Positions 1 to 11,600 of a stretch of 64,000 nucleotides of DNA are shown one piece after another. Both the position numbers and the translations under genes were made by a program. Position 1 is the stretch's first letter. Every line of letters begins with the position of its first letter. Below the pieces are notes generated by a model. That model searched no databases, was not told the origin of the DNA, and saw only the letters and a list, made by a program, of their open reading frames with translations. The DNA is from Triglochin maritima (taxonomy: Eukaryota > Streptophyta > Magnoliopsida > Alismatales > Juncaginaceae): positions 20,376,501-20,440,500 of the forward strand of contig OY821787.1 of NCBI GenBank assembly GCA_963682175.1. The letters are read 5' to 3'.

Positions 1-1045
1 TGTGCGTAGAGAAGAAGATGGGAGGACACAGAAGATAGAGAATGACTCAGGACAGAAGGGAAGAAGTCCTTATGCTATGGCGGGTGGGTACCGGTAGAAG
101 CACATAAGCAAACAATGCTCAAACAATCCTAAGGTCGCTATAGGTCCATACATCTAGAAGACGCCTAACTGCGAGGTCACACAACCTCAACATGCCTCAC
201 CTCCCTACCACAAGGACCACAAAGCCCAGCAAGTGAGTCAAGATGCGGAGATCTCGTCTCTCCTACTATTGACAGAGTGGGAGACGCCGATCATGCCGTG
301 ACAGTCGTGACCGGATCACTCTCCTAATGCGCCCAAGAACCTTAGCGCCAATGTCAACTGATTTTAAAATTAGGCTCTTAATTAGTGTCGTTTTTGGGCT
401 GAAGGAAAGGGTGATAAAATCCCCCACCTTATCTTATATGGGATAACCCCTCCTTAGTAGTGTTTTGGAGTCATAATCTAGCAATCAACTCTCCAAACAA
501 ACGCTCAACTCACACTTGTTGCAAAGCAATTCCTACTAACTAATGCATGTTCATACGAAATGCATGAATGAGAGTAGGAAATGTGTACTTCACGCCAGCA
601 CTCAGCAACTGAAAGTAAAGCTAAAATAAAAGACAATCTACGTGCCTAAGTAGAGTACATGATGTATGGCCTAAACAAGAAAGAATGCCTAATATTTTAC
701 TTTGGGTTTTAGGGTCCAAGTTGCTTAAAGGGAGATTGATTATTAATCTGGAAGCAATCTAAAAGTCAGAACATGCAAAATTGAGTCCCAGATTTCTATC
801 TCAGTTATGTAAACAAGGCAAAGAAATTACAAGGGCTACAGAGATTACCAGAACACCAGTTGGTGGTCTCAGGCCGCTGATTGGCGGTCTTGACGTCTCT
901 GTTGGCCTCCAAACTTCACCAGATGTCTTCCCTTGAGAGTATGAGTCTCCTGGAAGAAAGAAAACTACCAAAAAAAATTAAATCCACCCGAATCGTTCAA
1001 ACCAGAGTCTGGACTCACACCTCCCCAGCAACGACGCAAAAAACG
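1..1045 (-). mobile_element. Athila-like element C: 5' leader (partial)
   Basis: This is the untranslated leader between the primer-binding site and gag of a minus-strand Ty3/gypsy element whose 5' LTR lies to the right. No long reading frame is present. By eye it aligns along most of its length with the leaders at about 28,860-29,890 and 36,430-37,440, which sit next to the same kind of LTR and PBS. The best conserved part is about 118-345. The rest of the element lies beyond the left edge of the window, so its gag cannot be judged. Confidence 0.75.
1022..1041 (-). other. primer-binding site of element C (mutated)
   Basis: On the minus strand this reads like TGGCGCCGTTGCCGGGG, the site complementary to the 3' end of tRNA-Asp used by Athila elements, but with several substitutions (GCGTCGTTGCTGGGG). 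It lies directly inside the LTR edge at 1046. Confidence 0.65.
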
Positions 1046-2643
1046 TGATTGAATGTTTTATATTTTGACCGCACGTGCACAACCGTCGGTGAAGACCGGG
1101 CAAGTACGGGTCGTCCGCAGGGAGGTGAGCAGCCTCTGGTATGACCGAAATCAGATGGCAAATAAAGGGAGGAAATATGTGATTACGCTAAAGCTAAACT
1201 ACACTAAACTAATAAGTACCAAATGCGAAAGAAAGCACAAAATATTTGAAATCAGAAAGAGAAAACCCTAAGGGATGGAGTGTGTGCACATATGAAGTGA
1301 AATAACTAATGAATGATGCATGTAAGCATGTACGTGTGTGTTTTGTGTGTGTTGTCATGCATAGGAAGTGTCTAAAGATGTGGCAAAACATATCAATCCA
1401 TTCACACAGTGTATCGGCAATTACTACTTGATTATCATAAGATTAGGCTCAGCATGAGAAGTGTCTAAAGATATGACAAGACTCATAAAAACCATAAACT
1501 CATGTGATGAACAAAGGTAAGCATGGGAGGTGTCTAATGTTACGGCAAAACCCATGAAAACAAAGTTTCTTCAATCAATCAAGGAAGCAAACACAAATAC
1601 AAACACATAACTAACATGCAGCAAATTCAATAGGAAATTTCAGTGAATAAACGAGAAAACTAAGCATGGGAAGTGTCTAAGTCTTTTGGCGAAACCCATC
1701 AAAATTTCCCAACATGTAGATTATTAAAATACCCTCAATGAACAGAGAAAACATGCAAGTCTACACAATGAAACATTCATCAAACATCCAAACTTCACAA
1801 AATATATGAACATCATCTCCACCCCGCAAAGGGGTGGATCTACTCACCAAACATTATTCTAGAAATTAAATTAAAGAAGAAAGGAGACATTCTAACTAAT
1901 TTAGCCTAAGATCAAAGAAATAAGACTAAGCTAAGCATGCATAAAAAAGAGATAACAGGAGAACAAAATAATGAAAATTTATTTTATTAAATGACTCACA
2001 TTACTAGTAGCATTCTTCTCCATCTTGAGTTTTTGCTCCAAGGGTTACTCGAAGTAGTGAGAATGCCACCAAGCAATGGGTGAATACAAAAGACGAAGGA
2101 GGAGTTCTACTTATAGCCATAGAAAAATGTAATCGGGGACAATCCCCCGATGTAGGACAAATAAAACCTTTCCCGAATAAACATAAACACATAACCCATG
2201 TCCTGGAGAAACCTGGTCTGATTCGGAGACAAATGGACCACGAATTGGTGGTCTTGGACTTCAAATTCGAGGTCACGTTTTCCCAGATCTGATCCATTTT
2301 TGGATATGTTCTTTATTTCTTCAATTCTTCACGTGGGGTGCACTCAGATCGATTATAGTAGTGTCGGCCCGAATCTAATTGGCAAAAAATTCCTCACGAT
2401 GGTGTGGAGTTTCTTCATTTGCTCATTGATCCTTTGGGGATACATTCCGGTCCTTCTCCTTTGCATCTTAGTCCCCAAGTCTCACAACTCAGTCATTTTT
2501 CTTGCTTTTAGGTCATTTTATGCCTCTTCTACTCAATGCTGTTTATTTCCTGAAAGTCAAACACAAAACTCGTTACATAGCATTGTTTAGGTTCAAGATA
2601 ATGGATATAAGACACAAATGAATGCATGAAATGATTTCAATCA
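1046..2643 (-). repeat. 5' LTR of Athila-like element C
   Basis: The LTR is about 1.6 kb and bounded by TGATTG... at 1046 and ...TTCAATCA at 2643 (TG...CA in both orientations). Its 2,580-2,643 end matches the ends of the LTRs at 25,670, 31,320 and 60,645. It carries the shared block CCCTAAGGGATGGAGTGTG near 1,265 and several GCATGGGAAGTGTCTAAG-type repeats between 1,365 and 1,700. A weak TATA-like sequence, altered from TATAAATAG, is at about 2,105-2,115. The right edge abuts CACTA sequence; the other flank is off the window, so the target duplication cannot be tested. Confidence 0.8.
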
Positions 2644-2682
2644 AAAGGAGACCGGAATTACTTACCTCCAATTAGTTATACA

Positions 2683-4126
2683 TTGTGTAGAAAAGAGAAA
2701 AAGATTCTCCGTCAGTGTTTGCACGATGTAATAGTTCCACAAGGTTATTCTTCAAATATCAATACTCTTGATGTTATAATGGATTTGAAACTTGTAGGGA
2801 TGAAGTCTCACGATTGTCACAACCTAATGCGGTTGTTGTTACCTGTAGCACTAAGATCCATATTACCGAAAGATGTTATACATCCAATAATAAAGTTGTG
2901 TTCCTTTTTCAACAAAATTTGCAGTAAAGTGGTCGATCCCGTGAAGTTAGATAAGTTTTAGAATGAAATTGTGGTTACATTGTGTAAGTTGGAGATGATC
3001 TTCCCACATGTTTTTTTCGACATTATGATTCATCTAGTTATTCATTGGTTACAGAAGTTAAATAGTGTGGACCAACGTTTTTATGGTGGATGTATCCTTT
3101 CTAGCGTTATATAAAAGTGTTGAAAGGTTATTGTAAAAATTGTGAAAGGCCAGATGCTAGTATTGTTGAAGGATACATAGTTGAGGAGGTTATCGAGTTT
3201 TACACTGCATACGTAGCAAACATCAAAAGTGTTGAAGTTCCGAAGAATCGTCATGATGAACAGATTGATGGTAAAGGGACACATGGAATGAAAATGTTAA
3301 ATCCAAATAGCGAGTACTTAATAACAACATATTTTTATGTGTTGTGCAATTCTAATGAAGTTTAACCTTACCTAAATGAACACATGGAGGTTCTAAAGGA
3401 AAGAAATCCTTTATGGAGTGATCAACAAGTAAAAAATAGTCACAATAAAAATTTCATCTCTTGGTTCAAAAATGTGGCTTACAAGCGTGAAGTTTCCCAG
3501 ACAATATAGTGGTTGGCCTACGGTCCACATTCAGCTTTATAAGTTACAGTGGCTATGATATCCATGGATATTCATTCTACACAGTCTGTGAAGATTCCAA
3601 AAGTGTTGTTTAGAATAGTGGCATCACATAGCAGAGTCTTTGCATGTGTCTAGTTCTAAAGACAAGAATCTTGTTTACGCCGACATGTCCTATTATAGTG
3701 AATTGGAGACATATGGGAGCTAGACTTTTTTTAATTCAAAGTACCTGTATTTAGATGCAAGTGGGCTGATAATAAAAGTGGAGTTTAAGTGGATGACTTG
3801 GGGTTCACTTTAATTGATTTTTCAAAAGAATGATATAAAAGAGAACCTTTTATTCTCGCTTCCTAAGCAAAACAAGTCTTCTATGTTGCTGATCCATGTG
3901 ATAAGAAATGGGCAGTAATTCTGGAAGGGAAGAAAAAATTGAATCAGATGATATTGTTATCGCGTATGAAGAGACACCAACTTTCTCTAAGCAAGCAACT
4001 TCGTTGAACTCAGTAGACGAGGAAATAAATGTTGAGAGTTGTATGTTTAGAGATTACCCTAGTGAAGGTATATGGATTGAAAATCCATTAAGAAAAAACC
4101 CCATAAAGGTACACAGTTTCTTGTAA
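2683..4126 (+). pseudogene. CACTA transposase TNPD, C-terminal part (DUF4218 and DUF4216)
   Basis: The first frame (2,683-2,961) has the hallmark stretch around KSHDCHNLMRLLLPVALR and IIKLCSFFNKICSKV of DUF4218, which follows the Transposase_21 core in plant CACTA transposases. It continues in other frames with KLEMIFP...FFDIM and then LKGYCKNCERP...SIVEGYIVEE (3,117-3,365). At 3,690-4,126 the DUF4216-like segment is seen (YY.. ETIWELDFFKF..., DDLGFTLIDFSKEWYKREPFI, VFYVADPCDKKWAVILEGK). TNPD binds and cuts the TIRs of CACTA elements in the nucleus. At least four frame changes and several stops make this copy dead. The N-terminal transposase core is not in the window. Confidence 0.85.
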
Positions 4127-4539
4127 TACATTATAATAACCATTTATTGTCTTGATTTTTACTTGTTTATGTCGTGAGTTTACCTTTTATGGTATCATGG
4201 CCCCAAAAAGTTGTTACTTGTTAATGTCAGAGTCTGAAAGCTCGAAGACATATAGTTTACGAGGTCCATGCCTCATGAAAGACTTCACGGGGGAAGAAAT
4301 AGAGACGGTAGAGTTCCAATCTAGTTTGATGACTATCTTGAGCTGATAGGCATGCTGTCTGATAACTAGAAAACATATCAGGGTAGCTTGCGACAACCAC
4401 AATTGACATTTTTTTGTCGAGTTGGGCCGATATTGATGAGAAGTGGAAGGGCACAATATGGGATGACGTGTAGGTAATGAGTCCATTGTAATATTCTTTA
4501 GTTTTAGTCAAACGTTTCAGATATATAAAGTTGTTAACG

Positions 4540-5680
4540 TGTTGTAGGCAACTTTTGAGTTCTAATCCACTGACAAGTTGAAGAAAAAGTGGATGACATA
4601 CATGTCGGTTCGTTGGAGGGACTTCAAAACAAATTTGTCAAACAAGTACATATTCGGAGACTACCAGGATAGAAATCCATGCGATATCGATAACTTTATC
4701 ACTCCAAATCTGGGAGCAATTCAAAAAATCCAGAGAGACCCCGAAGTTTGAGGTAACTGAGTTTAATGTAGAATATGAACTTATTAAGTTATTGTTTTAA
4801 ATGAGAATATATTAAACATGGTCTTAGCCATCCGAGCAAAAACCTAAAAGATGAGATCTTCTAACAAGTATACGCATCGTATATCTCAAGTAGGGTACCA
4901 AAAGTTAGAAGCACAAACGATGGTTGAAAAAATTGCACTGAAGAAACAAGAGGCTACTGACTCCGGTATGAGTGAGGAGCAAGCAACTTGTCTCCTCCTT
5001 CTCCCATAGCTTGTTGTAATTCTTGGAAGAGAGCGAGGGTAAACTCCAGAGAGCAGTACGTCACAGACGTGTCGCATGCGATCAGCTCGAAGATAGTAAG
5101 TTGTATCACTTGTATATGTTATTAAATCACATTCAACATTTTTATATTTTTCAATTGTTGGTAACATTTTTCGTGAAACTTTAGGACTCTGTGAAGTTGA
5201 GAGAATCCCAAGGTCAATTTGCTTCTGATGGCCGAAATGACATTCTACGCGAAGCCTTGGGAAATGACCAACATCCTTGTCATGTACGGGGTAGGGAGTA
5301 GGGTTGGACTGCGACAATATTATGGAAAGACTCAATGGTCAACTTCGTTGACAACTTATACCAAATGCGAGCAACAAATTGCAGATTTGCAAAATAAATT
5401 GCAACTTGTTATGAAGACATTAGATTACGATTTGCGTACTTCTCGTACTCGCCGTAGGACTGCTGCTTCCCTAGTGACCACTCCTCCGGTGCAGCCAGTG
5501 TTCAACCCCGATCGACAATATGATTTCGTGGCTCATTCTCGAGAATTGGCACTCATACGCAGTCCGTCGTTTGGAAAGGTCGAGGATGGATCTAGATGTT
5601 CTCTATTTGTCGAAGACCCTAATCGAAGATTGGTGGGACACGACAAAGTTTTTAACATCTTTAGACACCACTTCCGATAG
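4540..5680 (+). pseudogene. Second CACTA gene: plant transposase, Ptta/En/Spm type
   Basis: Fragments in several frames resemble the second, TNPA-like or Transposase_24 protein of CACTA elements. At about 4,575-4,700 one reads KKKWMTYMSVRWRDFKTNL followed by NKYIFGDYQDRNPC. At 4,810-4,960 there is NKYTHRISQVGYQKLE and a Lys/Glu-rich helix. At 5,190-5,420 the segment RESQGQFASDGRNDILREAL leads into a predicted coiled coil (KCEQQIADLQNKLQLVMKT). Short AT-rich gaps between blocks look like intron remains. This accessory protein is thought to bind subterminal repeats. Assignment rests on family resemblance of the short blocks and their order after TNPD. Confidence 0.65.
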
Positions 5681-5689
5681 GTGAAAGAG

Positions 5690-7000
5690 GGAGAAGTAAA
5701 GGTTGTAGTGGGGAGTTTCTTCGATGTTGGTACGCTTGTGGCAATTTCGTAGAGTGGGGAGTTACCCTCGGCGATGCTATCGGTTGGTTCGTGAGGTGGC
5801 CTAGTCATTTATTAGAGCTTAATGACACACACGAGGTATACCTAAACTTCAAAAGACTGTAAATTCAATTTTGTTAACAATTGTATTTTTAATGGTTGTA
5901 TATATCTATAAGGTGTCAAGCCCCCGGAGCAAAGGGTCCAACAACCAACCTCCGATCAACATTAATTTGCTTCCAAGTAGGTGCAAAATGTTGTATCAAT
6001 GTATGGTAGGTAGGCAATCACAATCCTTAAGTACCTAGGATTTGGAAGAGGGGGCTAAAGGGTTGCCCTAGGCTTTACACGTCACCTAAAAGAATGTTAT
6101 GCAGTTTTTGGCGATGGATTAATTGTGCATCATGATTATCGACGTGCAAGTGAAGTAAGTGTTTTCTTTTATAAAAGAACAAATGTATTGAATAATATTA
6201 TCGTAATTATAATAAAAAGTAATTTTTACTCTTGTAGGCACCTTTATGACAACAGAAGGTCAGTCTTTCCCGATGATCAACTATTTGGATTTATCAGTGC
6301 ATCTAGCAATATATAAGGGAATGACGAGAAATTGGGTCAGCTTGGGACTTTCATGAGAGGTAAACTTGCTAATTCAAAGTGGAATTTTAGTTTGTAATAA
6401 ACTTCTAATTATATATATAAACAAGGCTCATTGGATACTTGTCGTTGTATGCCTCGCTACTAATTCGGCATATTGGTTTGATCCGTTTTGGTCAAATAAA
6501 CGAAGGGACTCTACAAAGAAACTTGTAAATCTGTAAGTTCGTTCTAATCATCGTGTATGTAATCCGTGGTTTTTTTTAGTATTATTGAATTCATGTTCAA
6601 TAACTTCTGCTACTCATGACAATAAAGGTTTACAGAGCATTAGGTGGCAGGAGAACAACACCAAAAGCTGGAGTAACATGGCATGGGAGTAAGTTCTTTC
6701 TCCCATTTTTGTTAATTAAGTTAAGTAATGGAACAAATATTTAGCAAATTTATATATTTATGGAAATACGGAATGTGGTTACTACGTGATGAGATACATG
6801 TAGGAAATTCTCGAATTTGCAATTTAAGACGTATTCATATCCGAGGTAATATAGATTGTTATTCAGTTGTATAATTGTAGTTTCATTATCTAGATTTAAT
6901 ATTTTTAACTTGTATTTTTATAGGTCTTCCAAAAGAATAGCGATACCAACTTGCAACAGGAGCTCGATGATACTCACGACCGATGGGTTCGTTATTTTAT
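5690..7000 (+). pseudogene. Ulp1-like cysteine protease segment of a CACTA element
   Basis: The blocks look like the Ulp1/C48 SUMO-protease domain carried by many plant CACTA and Mutator elements. Near 6,425-6,535 the sequence reads HWILVVV...NSAYWFDPFWSNKRRDSTKKLVNL, containing the expected His-Trp and Asp of the active site. It is followed after an AT-rich, intron-like gap by YRALGGRRTTPKAGVTWH and later by QELDDTHDRWVRYFI. The catalytic Cys segment (Q..DC.GY) is not recognisable. Stops, shifts and intron-like gaps break it up. The family removes SUMO or ubiquitin-like tags; its purpose in CACTA elements is not settled. Confidence 0.7.
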
Positions 7001-7085
7001 CAGAAACATGTTAATGATAAAGATGTTCTTACATCACTAACACATTTTTTGTAATTTATTTAGCTAGTTTACTTATATTACAAAC

Positions 7086-7441
7086 ATACAATGATATGGC
7101 TTAATATAATCGCCCTTGTTTGGAATGATAATGCCAAGTTGTCTGTGTATGAAGGCCAAGTGTGTTGAATGATTATGTGTATGTATTTGTGCAAAACATT
7201 TGAACCGAAGTTTATCCAAATTTCCAAAAAAACAAATTAAGGAAAAATAAACTTATTCGTCTCTTTCGTTTTGTTGATTCCTTATAAAATAATCATTTTA
7301 TACAAACAAAAATTTTACGTAATTAGATATATGTCTAAATATTAATTCTAACATTCATATGACATGTTTTAAAACATTTAAAACTATCAAAATATTTAAT
7401 TAGAATTAAATCAACAAAACTATCGAAAAACTTGAAAGAGA
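7086..7441. repeat. AT-rich region with a short inverted repeat (possible MITE)
   Basis: There is no coding signal. GTCTCTTTCGTTTTGTTGATT near 7,259-7,279 is repeated inverted, with an interruption, at about 7,411-7,441. This gives a fold-back of roughly 180 bp that may be a MITE or a remnant of one. No clear target duplication was found. Confidence 0.35.
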
Positions 7442-7493
7442 CATCAAACAGGAATTGTTTCGATTGGCGATGGTAAACCAATATGGACTAAAA

Positions 7494-7505
7494 CCTCTGA
7501 TACCA
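7494..7505 (-). other. primer-binding site of copia element X
   Basis: The minus strand reads TGGTATCAGAGG, complementary to the 3' end of plant initiator-Met tRNA, the usual primer of Ty1/copia elements. It is one base from the LTR edge at 7507 and shows that LTR X is the 5' LTR of a minus-strand element whose body ran leftwards. Only about 65 bp of that body remains. Confidence 0.8.
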
Positions 7506-7976
7506 CTGAAGGATGTCATGCTCTACACATGTATATATATTTTGAAATTTTTATACATGCATACAAGATTGGTATCCATATTTTCGACGATTTCATATAA
7601 GTTATTGTATGTTTTATTTTAATACAATGTAATGCACATATATATTAAAATAAATAGAAGATGATCATACCCAAAGGTTCTCTAAAACATTTATGAAGAT
7701 CTGGAGTTGCGTTGCACGTTGAATCGTCTGTCAATTCACCTCGAAGTGTTCACCAAACTGTAAACAAGATTAGAGTGTTTGAAGCCATCCAATCAATCGC
7801 TAATACTATGTTACAATCTAGCTAATAACCCTTTTTTCTCTAAGAATTTAATCTCCAGCAATTAATTAGAGGGAATTTTCGGATGGAATGATGCAAAAAA
7901 GGAGAGGAGAATTTTTTTGCATTAGTCTTAATAAGGAAAGGAGGAGGGACCTATTTATATGATTTTCTCTCACCGA

Positions 7977-8170
7977 CATCATGTGGAAACGACTTACACA
8001 TGATCCATTGTTAATCTCTCCACTAAACCACATCATGTGCAAACCACTTTGCACATGATCTCATGTTTATTTCGCGTATAAACTACATCATGTGCACACC
8101 AGTTTGTACATGATCTCTTGTTTATTTATTCTCTAAACTACATCATGTGCAAACCACTTTGCGCATGATC
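7977..8170 (-). repeat. Four-copy tandem hairpin repeat in LTR X
   Basis: Four units begin at 7,977, 8,031, 8,086 and 8,141 (period 54-55 bp). Each contains a palindrome of the form CATGTGCAAA..TTTGCACATG. On the minus strand they lie directly upstream of the TATA-like box, in U3. The related LTR B has no such array. Confidence 0.85.
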
Positions 8171-8522
8171 TCTTGTTTATTTTGCCACATCATCATCCCA
8201 TAATAATCTTTGACCAAGGTGGATTAAATCCAGCCATTAATCAACAAAAAAAACTCTTATTAATATTTGCAAAAATGTGGGCAAATGGTTAGACCATTTT
8301 TCACTGTTTTTGTATTTACCAAATTTTGGATTAAAATCCAACAAAATTTGGCCTTTAGGATTTTAGCAATTCATACGCTATAATATTGCGGATCACAATA
8401 TACTATATATTATATTATCATATATAATGTCAAAACATTATACCCCATAATATATACATCTCATACAAATTTATTTATTCTAACCATGTCATTTTCACGA
8501 CATATTGATTTTATTATTTTAC

Positions 8523-8537
8523 CACATGTATATTATT
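8523..8537. repeat. LINE target-site duplication, left copy
   Basis: CACATGTATATTATT here matches CACATTTATATTATT at 14,196-14,210 with one difference. It flanks the A-rich 3' tail of the LINE. Confidence 0.85.
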
Positions 8538-8689
8538 ATTATTTTTTTGCAAGAGCAAAGGGAGGCTTAGTCTCTAATTTTTTTAATTTTAAAAACTGTT
8601 TACAACCTACACAATTTGAAAGATAAGTTTGCTGGTTTATGCCACATGCATAACCTGCCTCTACACTACAATTACATAAAATAGCATTT

Positions 8690-11600
8690 GGCGTTGTAGT
8701 TGCTTTATGGGGTCTTGGAACCCGCAATGCCTCAGCAAGCTATGCTATCTCCAAGTGGTGTCAAATTGTTGCACTTCTTCTTCGTTATTTGCGAGCCTTA
8801 TGGCCATGTCCTTCAAGCATCGGATGGTATCCGTGACAATTGCGACAATGTCCATCGACCTCTTTCTTTCACCCTCCAATATCCTTCGGTTTCTTTCCAA
8901 CCAACATTCATGCATCATATCATTAAAAACCCACCTTCTTACTACCTTTCCAAATCAGCCTCCGCGCGCATGTAATAGACGCATGGCCTCACCCTCTAGA
9001 TTTCTTGCCATGCGCGGGCTGAGCTGCAAGTGTCCAAGGAGGGAGCTCCACACCTCCTTCGTGAATAGACATCCCCAGAAAAGGTGCTCCATGTCCTCCT
9101 CCTTGTCATCACCCAACACACTAGTTGGGTCATGCATTGTTCCTCACTTCAGCATTAGCTTCTTTGTGAGTAGGCGTCCTTTCATCGCTCTCCGCGCTGT
9201 AAGTGCATGTTTTGGGACAGCAAATTTGTGCCAAACCATGCCTGCTCAAGCAACCTTTCTACCTGGTTCCCTCACCCAACACCACACTTCTTTCATCCCA
9301 AGTGTAGCACCCTTTCCGTTCAGTCAAAAAGGCATATCCGTGCCCCCAAAGATCCGAGTGTGCCTCACCCTCGATCAAATTTCTTCCATCACGCTGGAGC
9401 ATGGGGGGGAAGGTTCCACGCCCTCTCTCATACGAAATATGATACTCTAGTGTCCCAAGGTATGCCCATCTCGTAGTGGAGATGGTCGCCCCAAACTTCG
9501 CATTGAAAAGGCTCTCCACACCATGGGTGTTGGAAGAATCGTATCTCTTCCCCGTTGCCCACCTCGTACTGAATGTGCTTTCTAGCAATGTCTCGGACTT
9601 GAAGCAAACCTCGCCATGCCAATGATGAGGTAGATGGTGGTCGTGCAAGGGGAAGGAGTGCGATTTTTTAAGTACTTTCGATGAACACATTTAACCCCTA
9701 ACAAATTGTTGTCCGCCACCACAAGCCATAACAACCGGAGAAGGCCCACATCGTTCCATTCCACTAATCTCCTGAGGCCAAGGCCTCCCTCTTCCTTTGT
9801 TGTGCACACATCTTTCCATGCTACCGCGACCCACTTCTTCTCCCCCCCCAAATGAAACAACACATGATGTTATCCAATTCATTCAAGGTTTTCCTTGATA
9901 GGGGGAAAACCGAAGTCCAATAGATGCTAAAGGATGTAAGGAAACTTCGCACAAGTTCCACTCGTCCAACCATGGATAAGAGGTTTTGCCTCAAGTTGGA
10001 GAGTCGTGCCCTTACTTTGTTTAGCAATGGCGCACAATGGGTTCTTCCCATCCTCCCGGAGAACAAAGGCAACCCAAGGTATACAACCGGAAATGCCTTG
10101 CGCTCCATCCTAAGGTGTGCTTCAATCCATGCTCCATGCACCACATCGCCCCCCATGAAAACCTGACTTTTATAAGCATTGAACCTCAACGCCGACCACG
10201 CTGTGAACTCCTCAAGAGCACGTTTAATGGCCCTAGCATTTTGTTTTGTAGCCTTTGCAAACAGCAAAACGTCATCTGCAAAAATAAATGTGACATGTTA
10301 ATGTTTCCACATGTTAATGGTTCGATTTTTCTTTCCATGACCGCCATCCGCACCATTTCACTCAGCACCTCCATGAACAACATGAATAAATAGGGGGCCG
10401 AAGGGTCACCTTGTCTCAAACCATTTTGGGCACGGACAACACCAATAACACGAATAAACGAGCCACGCGAATAAACGAGCGAAGCCTCCACACATGCAAA
10501 AATCAGTCGTCGCCACTTGTCCGGAAAGCTAAACCTCTTCATTACTGGATCAAGAAACTCCCACGAGATGGAGTCATAGGCTTTCCTAATGTCCAGCTTT
10601 ATGCACATGCGGCCATTCCCTTTCTCTAGGTGAAAGTTGTGACAAAGCTCATGTGCTAGTAAGATGTTGTCACCAACTCATCGACCTTTGACAAACGAAC
10701 TCAGATTTTCCTCCACCAACCGTGGTAATAGCCTCTTCAAACAATTTGCAAGAACTTTGGATGTGAATCTGTACGTCATGTTGCATAGAGCTATGGGTCG
10801 GAAATCCTCTACCAACGTCGGTGCCTTTTTCTTCGGGATGATCGTAATCGATGTATGGTTCCATTGAGTTAGAACCCTCCCAGTTTCTAAGCACGACACA
10901 ACAGCCTTGATCATATCCCACTTTATGATGTCCCATCTTGCCTTGAAGAACTTTGTATTGAATCCATCGGGCCCCGGTGCCTTGTCCACATTTACATTCA
11001 ACACTACGTCTTGGAGTTCTTTTGGGTCCAACTTTAGAATTAATTCTACCCCCTCTTCTTGCTTTAGTTGTGGTAAGATAATGGATTGGTTTAGAAGTTG
11101 CACCTGAAAATCATTAGCAAACAAGTTAGCATAAAAGAGACAGAAGGCTTCCCGGATTTCGGCCTCATCCCCACTCTTCTAGCTCCCTCCCCCACTCGCC
11201 TCACTTGATTGGTGGCTCTCCTCACTCTAATTTGTGCATGGAAAAACCTACTATTTCGATCTCCCTCCTTCAACCACTTGACTCTTGATTTTTGCCGAAT
11301 AATGGACTCCTCGTAAGCGAGAACTCGAGCAAGCGTATCCTTTGCTTCCCATTAAGCTTGGGCAAAATCTTCATCAGTTGGATGGATAAGTAGTTGCCTC
11401 CTCACCTCCTCAAGTGTTTCCCGTGACTCTCCCACCTTTTTTATGACATTTCCAAAAGTGTTCCCGCTCCAACTTATGAGGGCCTTCCTTACTTCGTTTA
11501 GCTTGCCAACCACGTGAAACATGGGGGTACCTTCCACGTATGTGGCCAAGCTCGTTTAACAAGTCTCCCAAATTCCTCATAATCCGCCCAATAATTCTCA

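Larger units (their letters stand above)
2644..7085 (+). mobile_element. Decayed CACTA (En/Spm) transposon, 5' part missing
   Basis: Remnants of the C-terminal half of a TNPD transposase, then a second gene resembling the plant Ptta/En/Spm transposase family, then an Ulp1 protease-like segment, all in order on the plus strand. The left end is cut by the LTR of element C, so the catalytic part of the transposase and the left TIR are absent. I found no CACTA-type right TIR; the recognisable coding remnant fades near 7,000. Frames are broken by many stops and shifts. Confidence 0.8.

Noticed and set aside
5690..7000. Host SUMO protease gene
   Set aside because: It directly follows two CACTA gene remnants in the usual order and is broken; a TE domain is the simpler reading.
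8707..9450. 247-residue open frame on the plus strand
   Set aside because: Antisense to the zf-RVT end of LINE ORF2, which has clear family motifs; the plus-strand product resembles nothing.
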